Assembly: GCA_035291485.1 (NCBI GenBank)
Contig: DATDSA010000010.1
Coordinates: 1 to 38,785, forward strand
Reading direction: 5' to 3'
DNA: 38,785 nt
From: 9FT-COMBO-53-11 sp035291485
Lineage (GTDB): Bacteria; Patescibacteriota; WWE3; 9FT-COMBO-53-11
This document shows, one piece after another, positions 7,774 through 15,411 of the stretch. Position 1 is the first letter of the stretch; each line of letters opens with the position of its first letter. The notes beneath the pieces were generated by a model. The model was not told the origin of the DNA and made no database searches. It saw only the letters and a list, made by a program, of their open reading frames with translations. The position numbers and the translations under genes were made by a program.

Positions 7774-8742
7774 ATGCCAATGCGCACCTGCGAATTCGTC
7801 TCGCCCAAACACCCCGACAAGCTCTGTGATTTCATCGCCGATTCGATTTTGGACGGTTTCTTGGCCGGTGACCCAAAGAGCCGGGTGGCGGTGGAACTCC
7901 TCGGCGGCCACGGCCGGGTCTTCGTCAGCGGGGAGGTGACCAGCGCCGCGGACGTGGACGTCGAAGCGCTGGTGAGGAAAACCGTCGGCGAGGACTACCA
8001 GATCGTCGTCAACATTTCCAAGCAGAGTCCCGAGATCTCGCGGGGAGTGGACACCGGCGGGGCGGGGGACCAGGGAATAATGATGGGCTACGCCACCAGC
8101 GAAACCGAGACCTCTATGCCGTTGGAGTACGAGACCGCCCGCAAACTCTGCCAGGACATATATAAGGAGTATCCCTACGACGGAAAAACTCAAGTAACCA
8201 TAGAGAGTAACGGAAGTAACAAGAGTAACCAAAGTGACTACCGAGTGACAACCGTGGTAGCGAGCTTTCAAAATACCAAAACCAAAGAACTGGAAGAGCT
8301 CGTTCGTTCCCTGATCAAGAGCGACTTATACCTTATTAATCCGGCGGGGGAATGGAACCTCGGCGGTTTTGATGCGGATTCGGGATTATCCGGGCGGAAG
8401 ATCGTCATCGACAACTACGGCCCCGAGATCGGCGTGGGCGGGGGATCGTTCTCCGGCAAGGACCCGACCAAGGTCGACCGAAGCGCCGCCTACATGTGCC
8501 GGCGGATCGCCGTCGACCTCCTCAAGAAACACAAAGCTAAGAAGGTGAAGACCAAGCTGGCCTACGCCATCGGGGTGAAGGACCCAGTGATGGCGGTCGC
8601 CGAGATCGACGGTCAAGAAACCCCGATCGAGGGCTACGACGTCACGCCCCGCGGAATTATTGAGTTGCTGAAACTCGACCAACCCATCTACGCCGAAACC
8701 GCTCGCTGGGGACATTTTGGGCGAAACTTTTCTTGGAGTTGA
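7774..8742 (+). CDS. metK: S-adenosylmethionine synthetase, short form
   Basis: MetK makes S-adenosylmethionine from methionine and ATP. Family motifs are present: HPDKLCD at residues 13-19, GAGDQGIMMGYA near residue 96, and GGGSFSGKDPTKVDRSAAY in the second half. The C-terminus IYAETARWGHFGR matches the normal end, followed by only a few residues. At 322 residues it is clearly shorter than the usual 380-400; several loops are trimmed. One loop is instead longer: SNGSNKSNQSDY at about residues 147-158, encoded by repeated AGTAAC-like units (8193-8240). The gene has an extended -10 box six bases before its ATG and appears leaderless. It is divergent from the surface protein gene, with back-to-back promoters. 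Confidence 0.95.
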   Translation: MPMRTCEFVSPKHPDKLCDFIADSILDGFLAGDPKSRVAVELLGGHGRVFVSGEVTSAADVDVEALVRKTVGEDYQIVVNISKQSPEISRGVDTGGAGDQGIMMGYATSETETSMPLEYETARKLCQDIYKEYPYDGKTQVTIESNGSNKSNQSDYRVTTVVASFQNTKTKELEELVRSLIKSDLYLINPAGEWNLGGFDADSGLSGRKIVIDNYGPEIGVGGGSFSGKDPTKVDRSAAYMCRRIAVDLLKKHKAKKVKTKLAYAIGVKDPVMAVAEIDGQETPIEGYDVTPRGIIELLKLDQPIYAETARWGHFGRNFSWS

Positions 8743-8747
8743 TGACC

Positions 8748-8780
8748 AAAATGCTAGGTTCGCTTTAGCGAGCCGTCCAA
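8748..8780 (-). repeat. Dispersed palindromic element, copy C (inverted)
   Basis: Reading on the minus strand, TTGGACGGCTCGC, loop TAAA, GCGAACCTAGCATTTT. It lies six bases after the metK stop and points back toward metK. The stem is the same as in copies A and B. It lacks the complementary AAAATG partner seen next to copies B, E, G and H. Confidence 0.85.
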
Positions 8781-8808
8781 TACGGTCGCGGGTTTTCCTG
8801 GGGCTAGG

Positions 8809-8817
8809 TGCTAAAAT
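8809..8817 (+). promoter_or_regulatory. Extended -10 promoter of ychF
   Basis: TG-C-TAAAAT (8809-8817) is an extended -10 box. Transcription would start near 8824, three bases before palindromic copy D, giving a leader of about 95 bases made almost entirely of two palindromic elements. Confidence 0.45.
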
Positions 8818-8826
8818 TTTCCCAGC

Positions 8827-8904
8827 ATGGACGGCCGCCTGCGGCGACCTAGCATTTTCGCATTACTCAAATGGACGGCCCGGCTGTGCCGGACCTAGCA
8901 TTGT
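8827..8904 (+). repeat. Dispersed palindromic element, tandem copies D and E
   Basis: Copy D (8827-8858) has the stem GGCCGCC / GGCGACC around TGC; copy E (8871-8904) has GGCCCGGC / GCCGGACC around TGT. Both keep the C/A mismatch at the third pair although the rest of the stem differs. Copy E ends CATTGT (8899-8904), complementary to ACAATG (8916-8921), which contains the ychF start codon. Confidence 0.85.
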
Positions 8905-8918
8905 TCGCTTCGCTCACA

Positions 8919-10025
8919 ATGTCATTATCCGTCGGCATCGTTGGTTTACCCAACGTTGGAAAATCAACTCTTTTTAATGCGCTCTTGAAAAAGCAGGTCG
9001 CCTACGTCGCCAACTTCCCCTTCGCCACCATCGAGCCCAATGTGGGGATTGTCCCGGTCCCGGACCCCCGCCTCGACCAGCTCGCGCTCATAATCAAAGA
9101 GAGCGAGAGGATGGAAGATCTGCCGCCGAAAGTCCCCGCCACAGTTGAATTTTTGGACATCGCCGGCCTCATCGCCGGCGCCCACAAGGGAGAAGGGCTG
9201 GGAAACAAGTTCCTCGCCCACATCCGGGAAACGAACGTGGTCTGCCACGTCCTACGCGTCTTCACCGACCCCGAAATAATTCGGGAAGGAAGCGCCGATC
9301 CCCGCAGCGATTTCGAAACGGTGGAGACGGAGCTGAAGCTGGCCGATCTTCAAACGTTAGAGAAGCAGGCCGAACCAAAAGGAACAACCTCCAAAGAGGA
9401 CGCAATCCGCTGGCGGGCCGTTTCCAAGCTGAAAGAAGCTCTTCGAAAAGGAACCGCCGCCCGAGAGGTCCCCCTCGACGAAGGAGAACAGGAAGCCGCC
9501 CGGGCCCTCTCTCTGCTCACCGCCAAACCGATCCTGGTGGCACTCAACGTGGACGAGGCCGATCTCAAAAAAACCGAAGAGTCGGAGGAGAGATATTCCC
9601 AGGAGCTGGGAGTAGCACGAAATCAGGTCGTCACCATCTGCGCCAAGACCGAGGCCGAGCTGGCCGATCTCTCCCCGGAGGAACAGGCGGCTTACCTTAA
9701 GGAACTGGGAGTAGGGGAATCGGGGTTGGAGAAACTCATCCAACGAGCCTACGCCACCCTGGGGCTGATCAACTTCCTCACCGCCGGCACCATCGAGGTC
9801 CGAGCCTGGACGATCCAAAAGGGGACAGCCGCCCAACAGGCCGCCGGGGTCATCCACAGCGACTTCGAGAAGAGCTTCATCAAGGCGGACGTCGTTGACT
9901 TCGAAACCTTTGTGGAAGTGGGCGGTTGGCAGGCGGCGCGGGAGCAGGGAAAAGTCCGGTCGGAGGGCAAGGAGTATCTCGTCCAAGACGGAGAAGTGGT
10001 CGAGTTCAAGATCGGCGCCTCCTAG
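8919..10025 (+). CDS. ychF: Ribosome-associated P-loop ATPase YchF/OLA1
   Basis: YchF is a conserved Obg-related P-loop protein that prefers ATP and binds the ribosome. The 368-residue product has GLPNVGKS (9-16), the switch region DIAGLIAGAHKGEGLGNKFLAHIRE, and NVDE where a GTPase would have NKxD, the feature that gives YchF its ATP preference. The C-terminal TGS domain includes TIEVRAWTIQKGTAAQQAAGVIHSDFEKSFI. The frame is open upstream to 8871, but that part only translates a palindromic repeat, so ATG 8919 (MSLSVGIVGLPN) is the start. No Shine-Dalgarno is present; the leader holds two palindromic elements and the start codon lies in a potential hairpin. Confidence 0.96.
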   Translation: MSLSVGIVGLPNVGKSTLFNALLKKQVAYVANFPFATIEPNVGIVPVPDPRLDQLALIIKESERMEDLPPKVPATVEFLDIAGLIAGAHKGEGLGNKFLAHIRETNVVCHVLRVFTDPEIIREGSADPRSDFETVETELKLADLQTLEKQAEPKGTTSKEDAIRWRAVSKLKEALRKGTAAREVPLDEGEQEAARALSLLTAKPILVALNVDEADLKKTEESEERYSQELGVARNQVVTICAKTEAELADLSPEEQAAYLKELGVGESGLEKLIQRAYATLGLINFLTAGTIEVRAWTIQKGTAAQQAAGVIHSDFEKSFIKADVVDFETFVEVGGWQAAREQGKVRSEGKEYLVQDGEVVEFKIGAS

Positions 10026-10029
10026 AGGT

Positions 10030-10058
10030 TTGACAGCCAACGCCGGCACCCCTATCAT
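10030..10058 (+). promoter_or_regulatory. Strong promoter of the 75-residue gene
   Basis: TTGACA (10030-10035), a 17-base spacer and TATCAT (10053-10058) begin five bases after the ychF stop. The start of transcription near 10065 leaves a short leader with AAGGAGG at about 10070-10076. Confidence 0.75.
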
Positions 10059-10081
10059 AGGAGCAGAGGAAGGAGGAAGAC

Positions 10082-10309
10082 GTGGGCTACGTTTACTTCG
10101 TCAGCTACGTGATCATGAGAGGGACCCTGGACGGAGGAAGGAACGACACCTTCGGGAACACGCGGTTGGTGCTCCCGCGGAAGATCAGCTCGATCACTCA
10201 GATCATCCAGGCCGAGAGATCGATCAGTCGGAGGAGGGAAGCGGTGATCCTCTTCTATCAGTACCTGGGGAAGGATACCAAGAAAAGAAAGAAACGATCT
10301 CTCAACTAG
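10082..10309 (+). CDS. Hypothetical 75-residue protein
   Basis: I do not recognise a family with confidence. The start is GTG, chosen because AAGGAGGAAGAC precedes it. The protein opens MGYVYFVSYVIM, has GNTRLVLPRKISSITQIIQAERSI in the middle, and ends in a very basic tail (KDTKKRKKRS). The pattern strand, GNT strand, helix, strand suggests a small alpha/beta fold with a basic tail that could touch nucleic acid. It stands alone with a near-consensus promoter, a strong ribosome-binding site and a clean terminator, so it is probably well expressed. Confidence 0.75.
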   Translation: MGYVYFVSYVIMRGTLDGGRNDTFGNTRLVLPRKISSITQIIQAERSISRRREAVILFYQYLGKDTKKRKKRSLN

Positions 10310-10317
10310 AACCACAC

Positions 10318-10347
10318 GCCGATGGACCAAAATCCCATCGGCTTTTC
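10318..10347 (+). terminator. Terminator of the 75-residue gene
   Basis: GCCGATGG (10318-10325) pairs with CCATCGGC (10335-10342) and is followed by TTTTC, a standard intrinsic terminator eight bases after the stop codon. Confidence 0.9.
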
Positions 10348-10361
10348 ATTTGAGAAAAGCG

Positions 10362-10395
10362 AAAATGCTAAGTCGCCGCAGGCGGCCGTCGATTT
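10362..10395 (-). repeat. Dispersed palindromic element, copy F (inverted)
   Basis: On the minus strand GACGGCCGCC, loop TGC, GGCGACTTAGCATTTTC. The stem equals that of copy D except for the last pair. The right-hand flank (TTTTCGC...TCTCAAATG) matches the flank of copies D and G, so the element extends at least 20 bases beyond the CTAGCAT core. Here the flank runs into the terminator at 10318-10347 rather than a gene. Confidence 0.8.
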
Positions 10396-10518
10396 GCTTT
10401 CTTCTCTCAAAAACGAGTAAAAATAGGGCGGGCGAGGTTTTCCTCTGCGGATCTCCTCGCCCTGAAAAGTTCAGAGATGTTTTCTCCCGTAAAATCGCTT
10501 CCCAAACGTCTCGAATTT

Positions 10519-10527
10519 TGATAGAAT
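10519..10527 (+). promoter_or_regulatory. Extended -10 promoter of gyrA
   Basis: TG-A-TAGAAT (10519-10527) is the best promoter candidate upstream of gyrA; transcription would start near 10534. No good -35 is seen. Confidence 0.45.
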
Positions 10528-10583
10528 AAATAGGTTTGGTTTGCTCTGCCCCTAGCCACTAAACCCTAGTTTCCCTAATCGAG

Positions 10584-10633
10584 AAATGGACGGCTCGCTA
10601 ACGCGAACCTAGCATTTTCGCTTTGCTCAAATG
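10584..10633 (+). repeat. Dispersed palindromic element, copy G, ending in the gyrA start codon
   Basis: AAATGGACGGCTCGC, loop TAAC, GCGAACCTAGCATTTTC, then CGCTTTGCTC and AAATG. The last three bases are the gyrA ATG (10631). CATTT (from 10613) can pair with AAATG (10629-10633) to form a second hairpin. There is no Shine-Dalgarno between the element and the start. Confidence 0.85.
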
Positions 10634-13186
10634 AAAGAAGAAAAAACACCCGAAATTCCCGAATTGCCCCAAGGAAAAATCCTCACCGTCCCCGTCACGG
10701 GGGAGATGGAAAAAGCCTATTTGGATTATGCGATGAGCGTCATCGTCGCCCGGGCCCTGCCGGACGTCCGCGATGGGCTGAAGCCGGTCCAGCGCCGCAT
10801 CATCTATGCGATGCACGAGCAGGGAATGAGCCCGACCACCAAATTCTCCAAATGCGCCGCGGTGGTTGGGGAAGTGATGAAAAAATTCCATCCCCACGGA
10901 GACATCTCCATCTATGATGCGCTCGTGAGAATGGCGCAGAATTTCTCGATGCGCTACCCCCTGGTCGACGGCCAGGGCAACTTCGGTTCGATCGACGGTG
11001 ATTCGCCGGCGGCGATGCGATATACCGAGTGCCGCCTCGCTCCCTTGACCGATGAACTCTTGGCGGACATTGGAAAGGAAACCGTTCTCTTCGGGCAAAA
11101 CTATGACGCGACTACGACCGAACCGAACGTTCTTCCCGCGGCAGTGCCGAACCTCCTCCTGAACGGTTCTTCCGGGATCGCGGTCGGAATGGCCACGAAC
11201 ATCCCCCCCCACAATCTGGGAGAGATTTTGGACGCCCTCGTGGCGATGGTGCAAGCGGCGAAAGTCTCCGGAGAAGTTGACCAGCACCAGGCCGACTACA
11301 GTCTTACGGTCGAGGACCTGATGCAGTTCGTTCCCGGCCCGGATTTTCCGACGGCCGCCTTGGTTTACGGGCAGGACGAGATCGCCCGGGGCTACGCCAC
11401 CGGCAAGGGGAGTGCCGTGATGCGCGCCAAAACCGAGATCACCGAGGAAGAAGGCCGGAATCGGATCATCGCCACCGAGCTGCCTTATCAAGTTAACAAG
11501 GCGACCCTCCTCGAAAGGATTGCCCAACTCGTAAAAGACGGGAAAGTAAAGGGGATCGGCGGCCTGCGGGACGAATCCGACCGCGACGGAATTAGGGTCG
11601 TCGTTGATCTCAAGAAGGAAGCTCGACCCCAGGCGGTCCTGAACTATCTCTTCAAGCACACCGAACTCCAAACCACCTTCCACATGAACATGGTCGCGCT
11701 TGTTGATGGGCAGCCGCAGACCCTGACGCTCAAAACCATCCTCGAAGAGTTTCTCAAACACCGCTACCAGGTCGTCCTCAAAAGGATAAGATTCTTACTC
11801 GGACAAGCCAAGCAACGTGAGCACATTCTGCAGGGATTAAAGATCGCCCTGGACCACCTCGACGAGGTAATCGCGACCATCAAGAAATCCGCCGACACCG
11901 ACGACGCTCGGACCAACTTGATGAAAAAGTTCGGCCTCACCGAAATCCAATCTCAGGCCATCCTGGACATGCCGCTCAAACGCCTTTCCGCCCTGGAGCG
12001 CGAGAAGATCGAGCAGGAGCTGAAGGATATCCTGGAAGAGATCAAACGCCTGGACCTGATAATTTCCAAACCGCAAAATATCTACCGGGAAGTCGAGAAA
12101 GAGCTCCAGGAAGTTAAAGAAACCTACGGTGATGAGCGCCGCACCAAAATCTTCAAGAAACGGATTGGGGAATTCAGCGAAGAGGAGTTGATCCCGGAAG
12201 AAGACGTCATTATCACGCTGACGGAGGATGGATACATCAAGCGCCTGCGGGAAGAGACCTACAAACGGCAGGGCCGGGGAGGAAAGGGCGTGGTCGGAAT
12301 GAAGACCAAAGAGGAGGATACGGTGGAACAGATCCTCCCTACCTCGACCCACGACGAGGTTCTCTTCTTCACCAACAAGGGGCGAGTCTATAAGCAGAAG
12401 GCTTACGAATTGCCCGAGGCAACTCGCCAATCAAAGGGCACGGCGATAGTCAACATTCTCGACCTGGAATCGGAGGAAAAAGTCGTGATCATGCTCCGCA
12501 TTCCCAAGAAAGACCTCAGACCAATCCATCTTTTCATGGCCACCGACCACGGCACTGTCAAGAAGACGGCGCTGACCGATTTTGAAAACATCCGCCGGAC
12601 GGGGATCATGGCGATCCGCCTTAAGCCCCAGGAGAATCTCATCTGGGTCAAACCGACCTCCGGTGAGAACGATATCGCCCTGGTGACCAGAATGGGCCAG
12701 TCCATCCGCTTCAAAGAGGCGGACGTCCGCTCCATGGGCCGAGCGGCGGCCGGCGTCCGCGGCATCAGAATCGGCAAAGGCGATGAAGTGATTGCGACCG
12801 AAGTGGTTGTCAATCCGAAGGACTACCTCCTCACGCTCTCCGAACGCGGGGTCGGCAAGCGCACCCGTCTCGCCGAGTACAAGACCCAGGGCCGGGGCGG
12901 TTCCGGTATCCTCACTCACCGCGTCACCGCCAAAACCGGTAAACTGGTCAGCGCCCGGATCGTCGAGGAAGCCAAACAGAACGACATGCTTCTTACCTCC
13001 CGCCGCGGCCAGGTGATTCGGCTTTCGCTCAAACAGGTGCCGATCCTGGGCCGAGCCACCCAAGGGGTTTATCTGATGCGCTTGAACGAAGGGGATTCCG
13101 TCTCGGCGGTTGCTTTCATGGAAGAGGGAGAGGAACCGGATGTGTTGCCTCCGAAAGAGGGAGAGGAAGAAGAAAAGCAGGAGTAA
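10631..13186 (+). CDS. gyrA: DNA gyrase subunit A
   Basis: GyrA cuts and rejoins DNA and with GyrB introduces negative supercoils. The 851 residues show the breakage-reunion domain with DGLKPVQRRIIYAM (48-61) and the catalytic tyrosine in AMRYTE (Tyr131), and a C-terminal beta-pinwheel with repeated motifs. The GyrA box RQGRGGKG near residue 550 separates it from topoisomerase IV ParC. In the quinolone-binding region the sequence is HPHGDISIYD: position 83 of the E. coli numbering is Ile (residue 92 here) instead of Ser, while the acidic residue equivalent to Asp87 is kept. The C-terminus is acidic (EEEEKQE). gyrB is not in the window. The start codon is embedded in a palindromic element. It converges on the copper ATPase gene with a gap of six bases. 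Confidence 0.97.
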   Translation: MKEEKTPEIPELPQGKILTVPVTGEMEKAYLDYAMSVIVARALPDVRDGLKPVQRRIIYAMHEQGMSPTTKFSKCAAVVGEVMKKFHPHGDISIYDALVRMAQNFSMRYPLVDGQGNFGSIDGDSPAAMRYTECRLAPLTDELLADIGKETVLFGQNYDATTTEPNVLPAAVPNLLLNGSSGIAVGMATNIPPHNLGEILDALVAMVQAAKVSGEVDQHQADYSLTVEDLMQFVPGPDFPTAALVYGQDEIARGYATGKGSAVMRAKTEITEEEGRNRIIATELPYQVNKATLLERIAQLVKDGKVKGIGGLRDESDRDGIRVVVDLKKEARPQAVLNYLFKHTELQTTFHMNMVALVDGQPQTLTLKTILEEFLKHRYQVVLKRIRFLLGQAKQREHILQGLKIALDHLDEVIATIKKSADTDDARTNLMKKFGLTEIQSQAILDMPLKRLSALEREKIEQELKDILEEIKRLDLIISKPQNIYREVEKELQEVKETYGDERRTKIFKKRIGEFSEEELIPEEDVIITLTEDGYIKRLREETYKRQGRGGKGVVGMKTKEEDTVEQILPTSTHDEVLFFTNKGRVYKQKAYELPEATRQSKGTAIVNILDLESEEKVVIMLRIPKKDLRPIHLFMATDHGTVKKTALTDFENIRRTGIMAIRLKPQENLIWVKPTSGENDIALVTRMGQSIRFKEADVRSMGRAAAGVRGIRIGKGDEVIATEVVVNPKDYLLTLSERGVGKRTRLAEYKTQGRGGSGILTHRVTAKTGKLVSARIVEEAKQNDMLLTSRRGQVIRLSLKQVPILGRATQGVYLMRLNEGDSVSAVAFMEEGEEPDVLPPKEGEEEEKQE

Positions 13187-13192
13187 AGGACT

Positions 13193-15370
13193 CTACAGTT
13201 GCAGGCGGCGCAGCAGCTGAGCGTTCGCCGAAACAATCACGGTCGAAGCCGACATCAGGACCGCCGCCACCGCCGGCGCCAGGACAATCCCGAAAGGGGA
13301 GAAGAGGCCGGCCGCCGCCGGGATCGCAAAAACGTTGTACCCCGTTGCCCAAACCAGATTTTCAATCATCTTTCGGTAGTTCGCTCGCGCCAGCTTGATG
13401 ATCTTAACGATATCCCGTGGGTCGTTCTTGATCAGGACGATCCCGGCCGATTCGATCGCAACGTCGGTGCCGGCCCCGATCGCCACCCCCACGTCCGCCG
13501 CCGTTAGCGCCGGAGCATCGTTGATCCCGTCGCCAACCATCATCACCCGGCTCCCATCGGCCCGCAGTTTCTGGACCATCTCCGATTTGTGTTCCGGCAG
13601 AACCTCAGCAAAGTACTCCTTTAGCGCCAGCTCCTTCGCCACCCACTCCGCCACCGGTTTGGCATCCCCGGTGACCATCGCCACCCTGATCCCCATCTTC
13701 TGCAGGGCTGGGACGGCCTGCCGAGATTCCGGCCGAATCAGGTCCGCCACCCCGAAGGCAGCCGTGATCTTCTTGCCGACCAGCAGGTAGACCACCGTTT
13801 TCCCCTGCCGGGAGAGCTTATCCACCGCCGGCTTGATCGTGTCGGGAACCCTGGCCTTCATCTCTTCGATCAGACGAGGGCCGCCCGCGTAGACCACCTG
13901 GTCGCCGATCCTACCCTGGATCCCGCGACCTGGGATCGCTTTCGTCTCCGCCACGTCGAGCAGCTTCAGTTTGCGGTTCTGGGCCTCCTTCATGATCCCC
14001 TCACCGATGGCGTGCTCCGAAGATGTTTCGAGCGATGCTCCCCACTGCAGCGCTTTTTCCTCCCCCCACCCGGGAATGGACAGAACATCCGTCACTCCCA
14101 GCTGGCCGGAGGTGAGGGTTCCGGTTTTATCAAAGAGGACTACATCCACCTTTCGGGCTAATTCCAGCGCGAGTTTCTCCCTAATTAGCAGACCGGAACG
14201 GGCCGAGAGAGTCGTTGAGATGGACGTCACGAGAGGGATCGCCAACCCCAGGGCGTGGGGACAGGCGATTACCAGGACCGCCACCGCCCGCTCCAGCGCA
14301 AAGGCCGGGCCCTCACCGGCCAGCAGCCAAACCACTACCGTCAGAGCTCCGGTCGAAACCGCCACAACTGTCAGGTAGAAGGCGGCCCGGTCCGCCAGCT
14401 CCTGGATCCGGGAGCGGGAGGCCTGGGCCTGGGCGACCAGCCGCATAATTCCCGCCAGGGCCGTCTTCTCACCGATCCTGGTGACCCGCACCTTGAGAGC
14501 ACCGGTCCCGTTCAAAGTCCCGGCAACCACTAAGCTACCAACCTTCTTTTCCACCGGAAGCGACTCCCCGGTGATCATCGATTCGTTGACGCTCGTTTCT
14601 CCTTCGACAACCTCACCGTCAGCCGGAATCTTCGCTCCGGGCCGAACGAGCACGACGTCATCCACCGCCAGCTGGGACAGGGGGACGGTTTCGGCGAGCT
14701 CACCGACCATCTTTTCGGCCGTGTCCGGGAGAAGCCTCGCCAGTTCCTTCAACGCTCCGGAAGCGGAAGAGACCGCTCGCATCTCGATCCAGTGCCCTAG
14801 AAGCATGATCGTGACCAGAGTAGTCAACTCCCAAAAGAGCGGCTCGCCGAGCGGCAGAAAGAGGGTGGCGATGCTGTAGAGATAGGCGACCGAGATCGCC
14901 AGGGCGATCAGGGTCATCATTCCCGGGAGCCGCGCTTTTAGTTCCTTACCGGCGCTCTTCAGAAAGACTAGTCCGCCATAGAAGAAAACGATCGTCGAGA
15001 AGAGCGGAGAAACCAGGTCGGAGTAGGGGAATGACGGCGCGGTGAATCCAAAAACCCGCTGGACCAGAGCGGAGTAGAGGACCACCGGAGCTGTCAAGAT
15101 GAGAGAGAGCCAGAAACGGTCTCGAAACATGTTGACCGAATGATTGGCATGGCGATCAACGGCGGGGTGTTCCCCAGCCGGGTGATTGGTTGATTGGCTG
15201 ATCGGTTGATTGGGAACGTGGTGCTCGCAGTAATAATGAATCACCCCCTGGGCGTCTTTGACGGCTGCGGTGGCCAGCATGCCGCAGAGCTCGCACTTAG
15301 TACCGGGCGGAATAGGAATAGTTTCGGGAGCAGGAATTGGATTTCCGGTTTCGTGCTGGTGTTTTTCCAT
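13193..15370 (-). CDS. copB: CopB-type copper-exporting P-type ATPase
   Basis: This 725-residue P1B-type ATPase pumps copper (or silver) across the membrane. Membrane segment 6 carries CPH (residues 370-372), typical of the CopB (P1B-3) group rather than the CPC of CopA. Also present are TGES (267-270), the phosphorylated Asp in DKTGTLT (Asp415), GDGINDAPALTAADVG and the final YNVFAIPAAAG helix. The N-terminus lacks a standard HMA domain; it has CELC (26-29), YYCEHH (46-51) and a His-rich stretch likely to bind metal. The usual HP motif of the nucleotide domain reads SEHAIG, so Pro is Ala. ATG 15370 is preferred over an earlier start because upstream lies a palindrome that looks like a CsoR operator. 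It follows the flavoprotein gene by 41 bases. Confidence 0.93.
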   Translation of the reverse strand: MEKHQHETGNPIPAPETIPIPPGTKCELCGMLATAAVKDAQGVIHYYCEHHVPNQPISQSTNHPAGEHPAVDRHANHSVNMFRDRFWLSLILTAPVVLYSALVQRVFGFTAPSFPYSDLVSPLFSTIVFFYGGLVFLKSAGKELKARLPGMMTLIALAISVAYLYSIATLFLPLGEPLFWELTTLVTIMLLGHWIEMRAVSSASGALKELARLLPDTAEKMVGELAETVPLSQLAVDDVVLVRPGAKIPADGEVVEGETSVNESMITGESLPVEKKVGSLVVAGTLNGTGALKVRVTRIGEKTALAGIMRLVAQAQASRSRIQELADRAAFYLTVVAVSTGALTVVVWLLAGEGPAFALERAVAVLVIACPHALGLAIPLVTSISTTLSARSGLLIREKLALELARKVDVVLFDKTGTLTSGQLGVTDVLSIPGWGEEKALQWGASLETSSEHAIGEGIMKEAQNRKLKLLDVAETKAIPGRGIQGRIGDQVVYAGGPRLIEEMKARVPDTIKPAVDKLSRQGKTVVYLLVGKKITAAFGVADLIRPESRQAVPALQKMGIRVAMVTGDAKPVAEWVAKELALKEYFAEVLPEHKSEMVQKLRADGSRVMMVGDGINDAPALTAADVGVAIGAGTDVAIESAGIVLIKNDPRDIVKIIKLARANYRKMIENLVWATGYNVFAIPAAAGLFSPFGIVLAPAVAAVLMSASTVIVSANAQLLRRLQL

Positions 15371-15379
15371 CTGGTTAGA

Positions 15380-15396
15380 ATACCCCCCTGGGGTAT
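15380..15396. promoter_or_regulatory. CsoR-like operator palindrome upstream of copB
   Basis: ATACCCC-CCT-GGGGTAT (15380-15396) is a perfect seven-base inverted repeat. It fits the TACCC-n5-GGGTA pattern bound by the copper repressor CsoR before copZA-type genes. It lies ten bases upstream of the copB start, in the gap after the flavoprotein gene. No csoR gene is in the window. Confidence 0.65.
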
Positions 15397-15411
15397 ATGA
15401 TAACAAAGGAA

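Larger units (their letters stand above)
10348..10630. other. Gene-free leader region before gyrA
   Basis: No convincing gene lies here. It holds, in order, palindromic copy F (10362-10395, inverted), a separate hairpin GGGCGAGG / CCTCGCCC (10430-10437 and 10455-10462), the extended -10 box of gyrA (10519-10527) and palindromic copy G (10584-10633). The gyrA leader would be about 97 bases. Confidence 0.6.

Noticed and set aside
8871..8918. Extension of ychF upstream to ATG 8871 (MDGPAVPDLALF)
   Set aside because: The extra 16 codons only translate a palindromic repeat; YchF proteins start as MSLSVGIVGLPN, matching ATG 8919.
10598..11761. 387-codon frame antisense to gyrA
   Set aside because: It is a shadow of gyrA, whose motifs are unmistakable, and its product has no family features.
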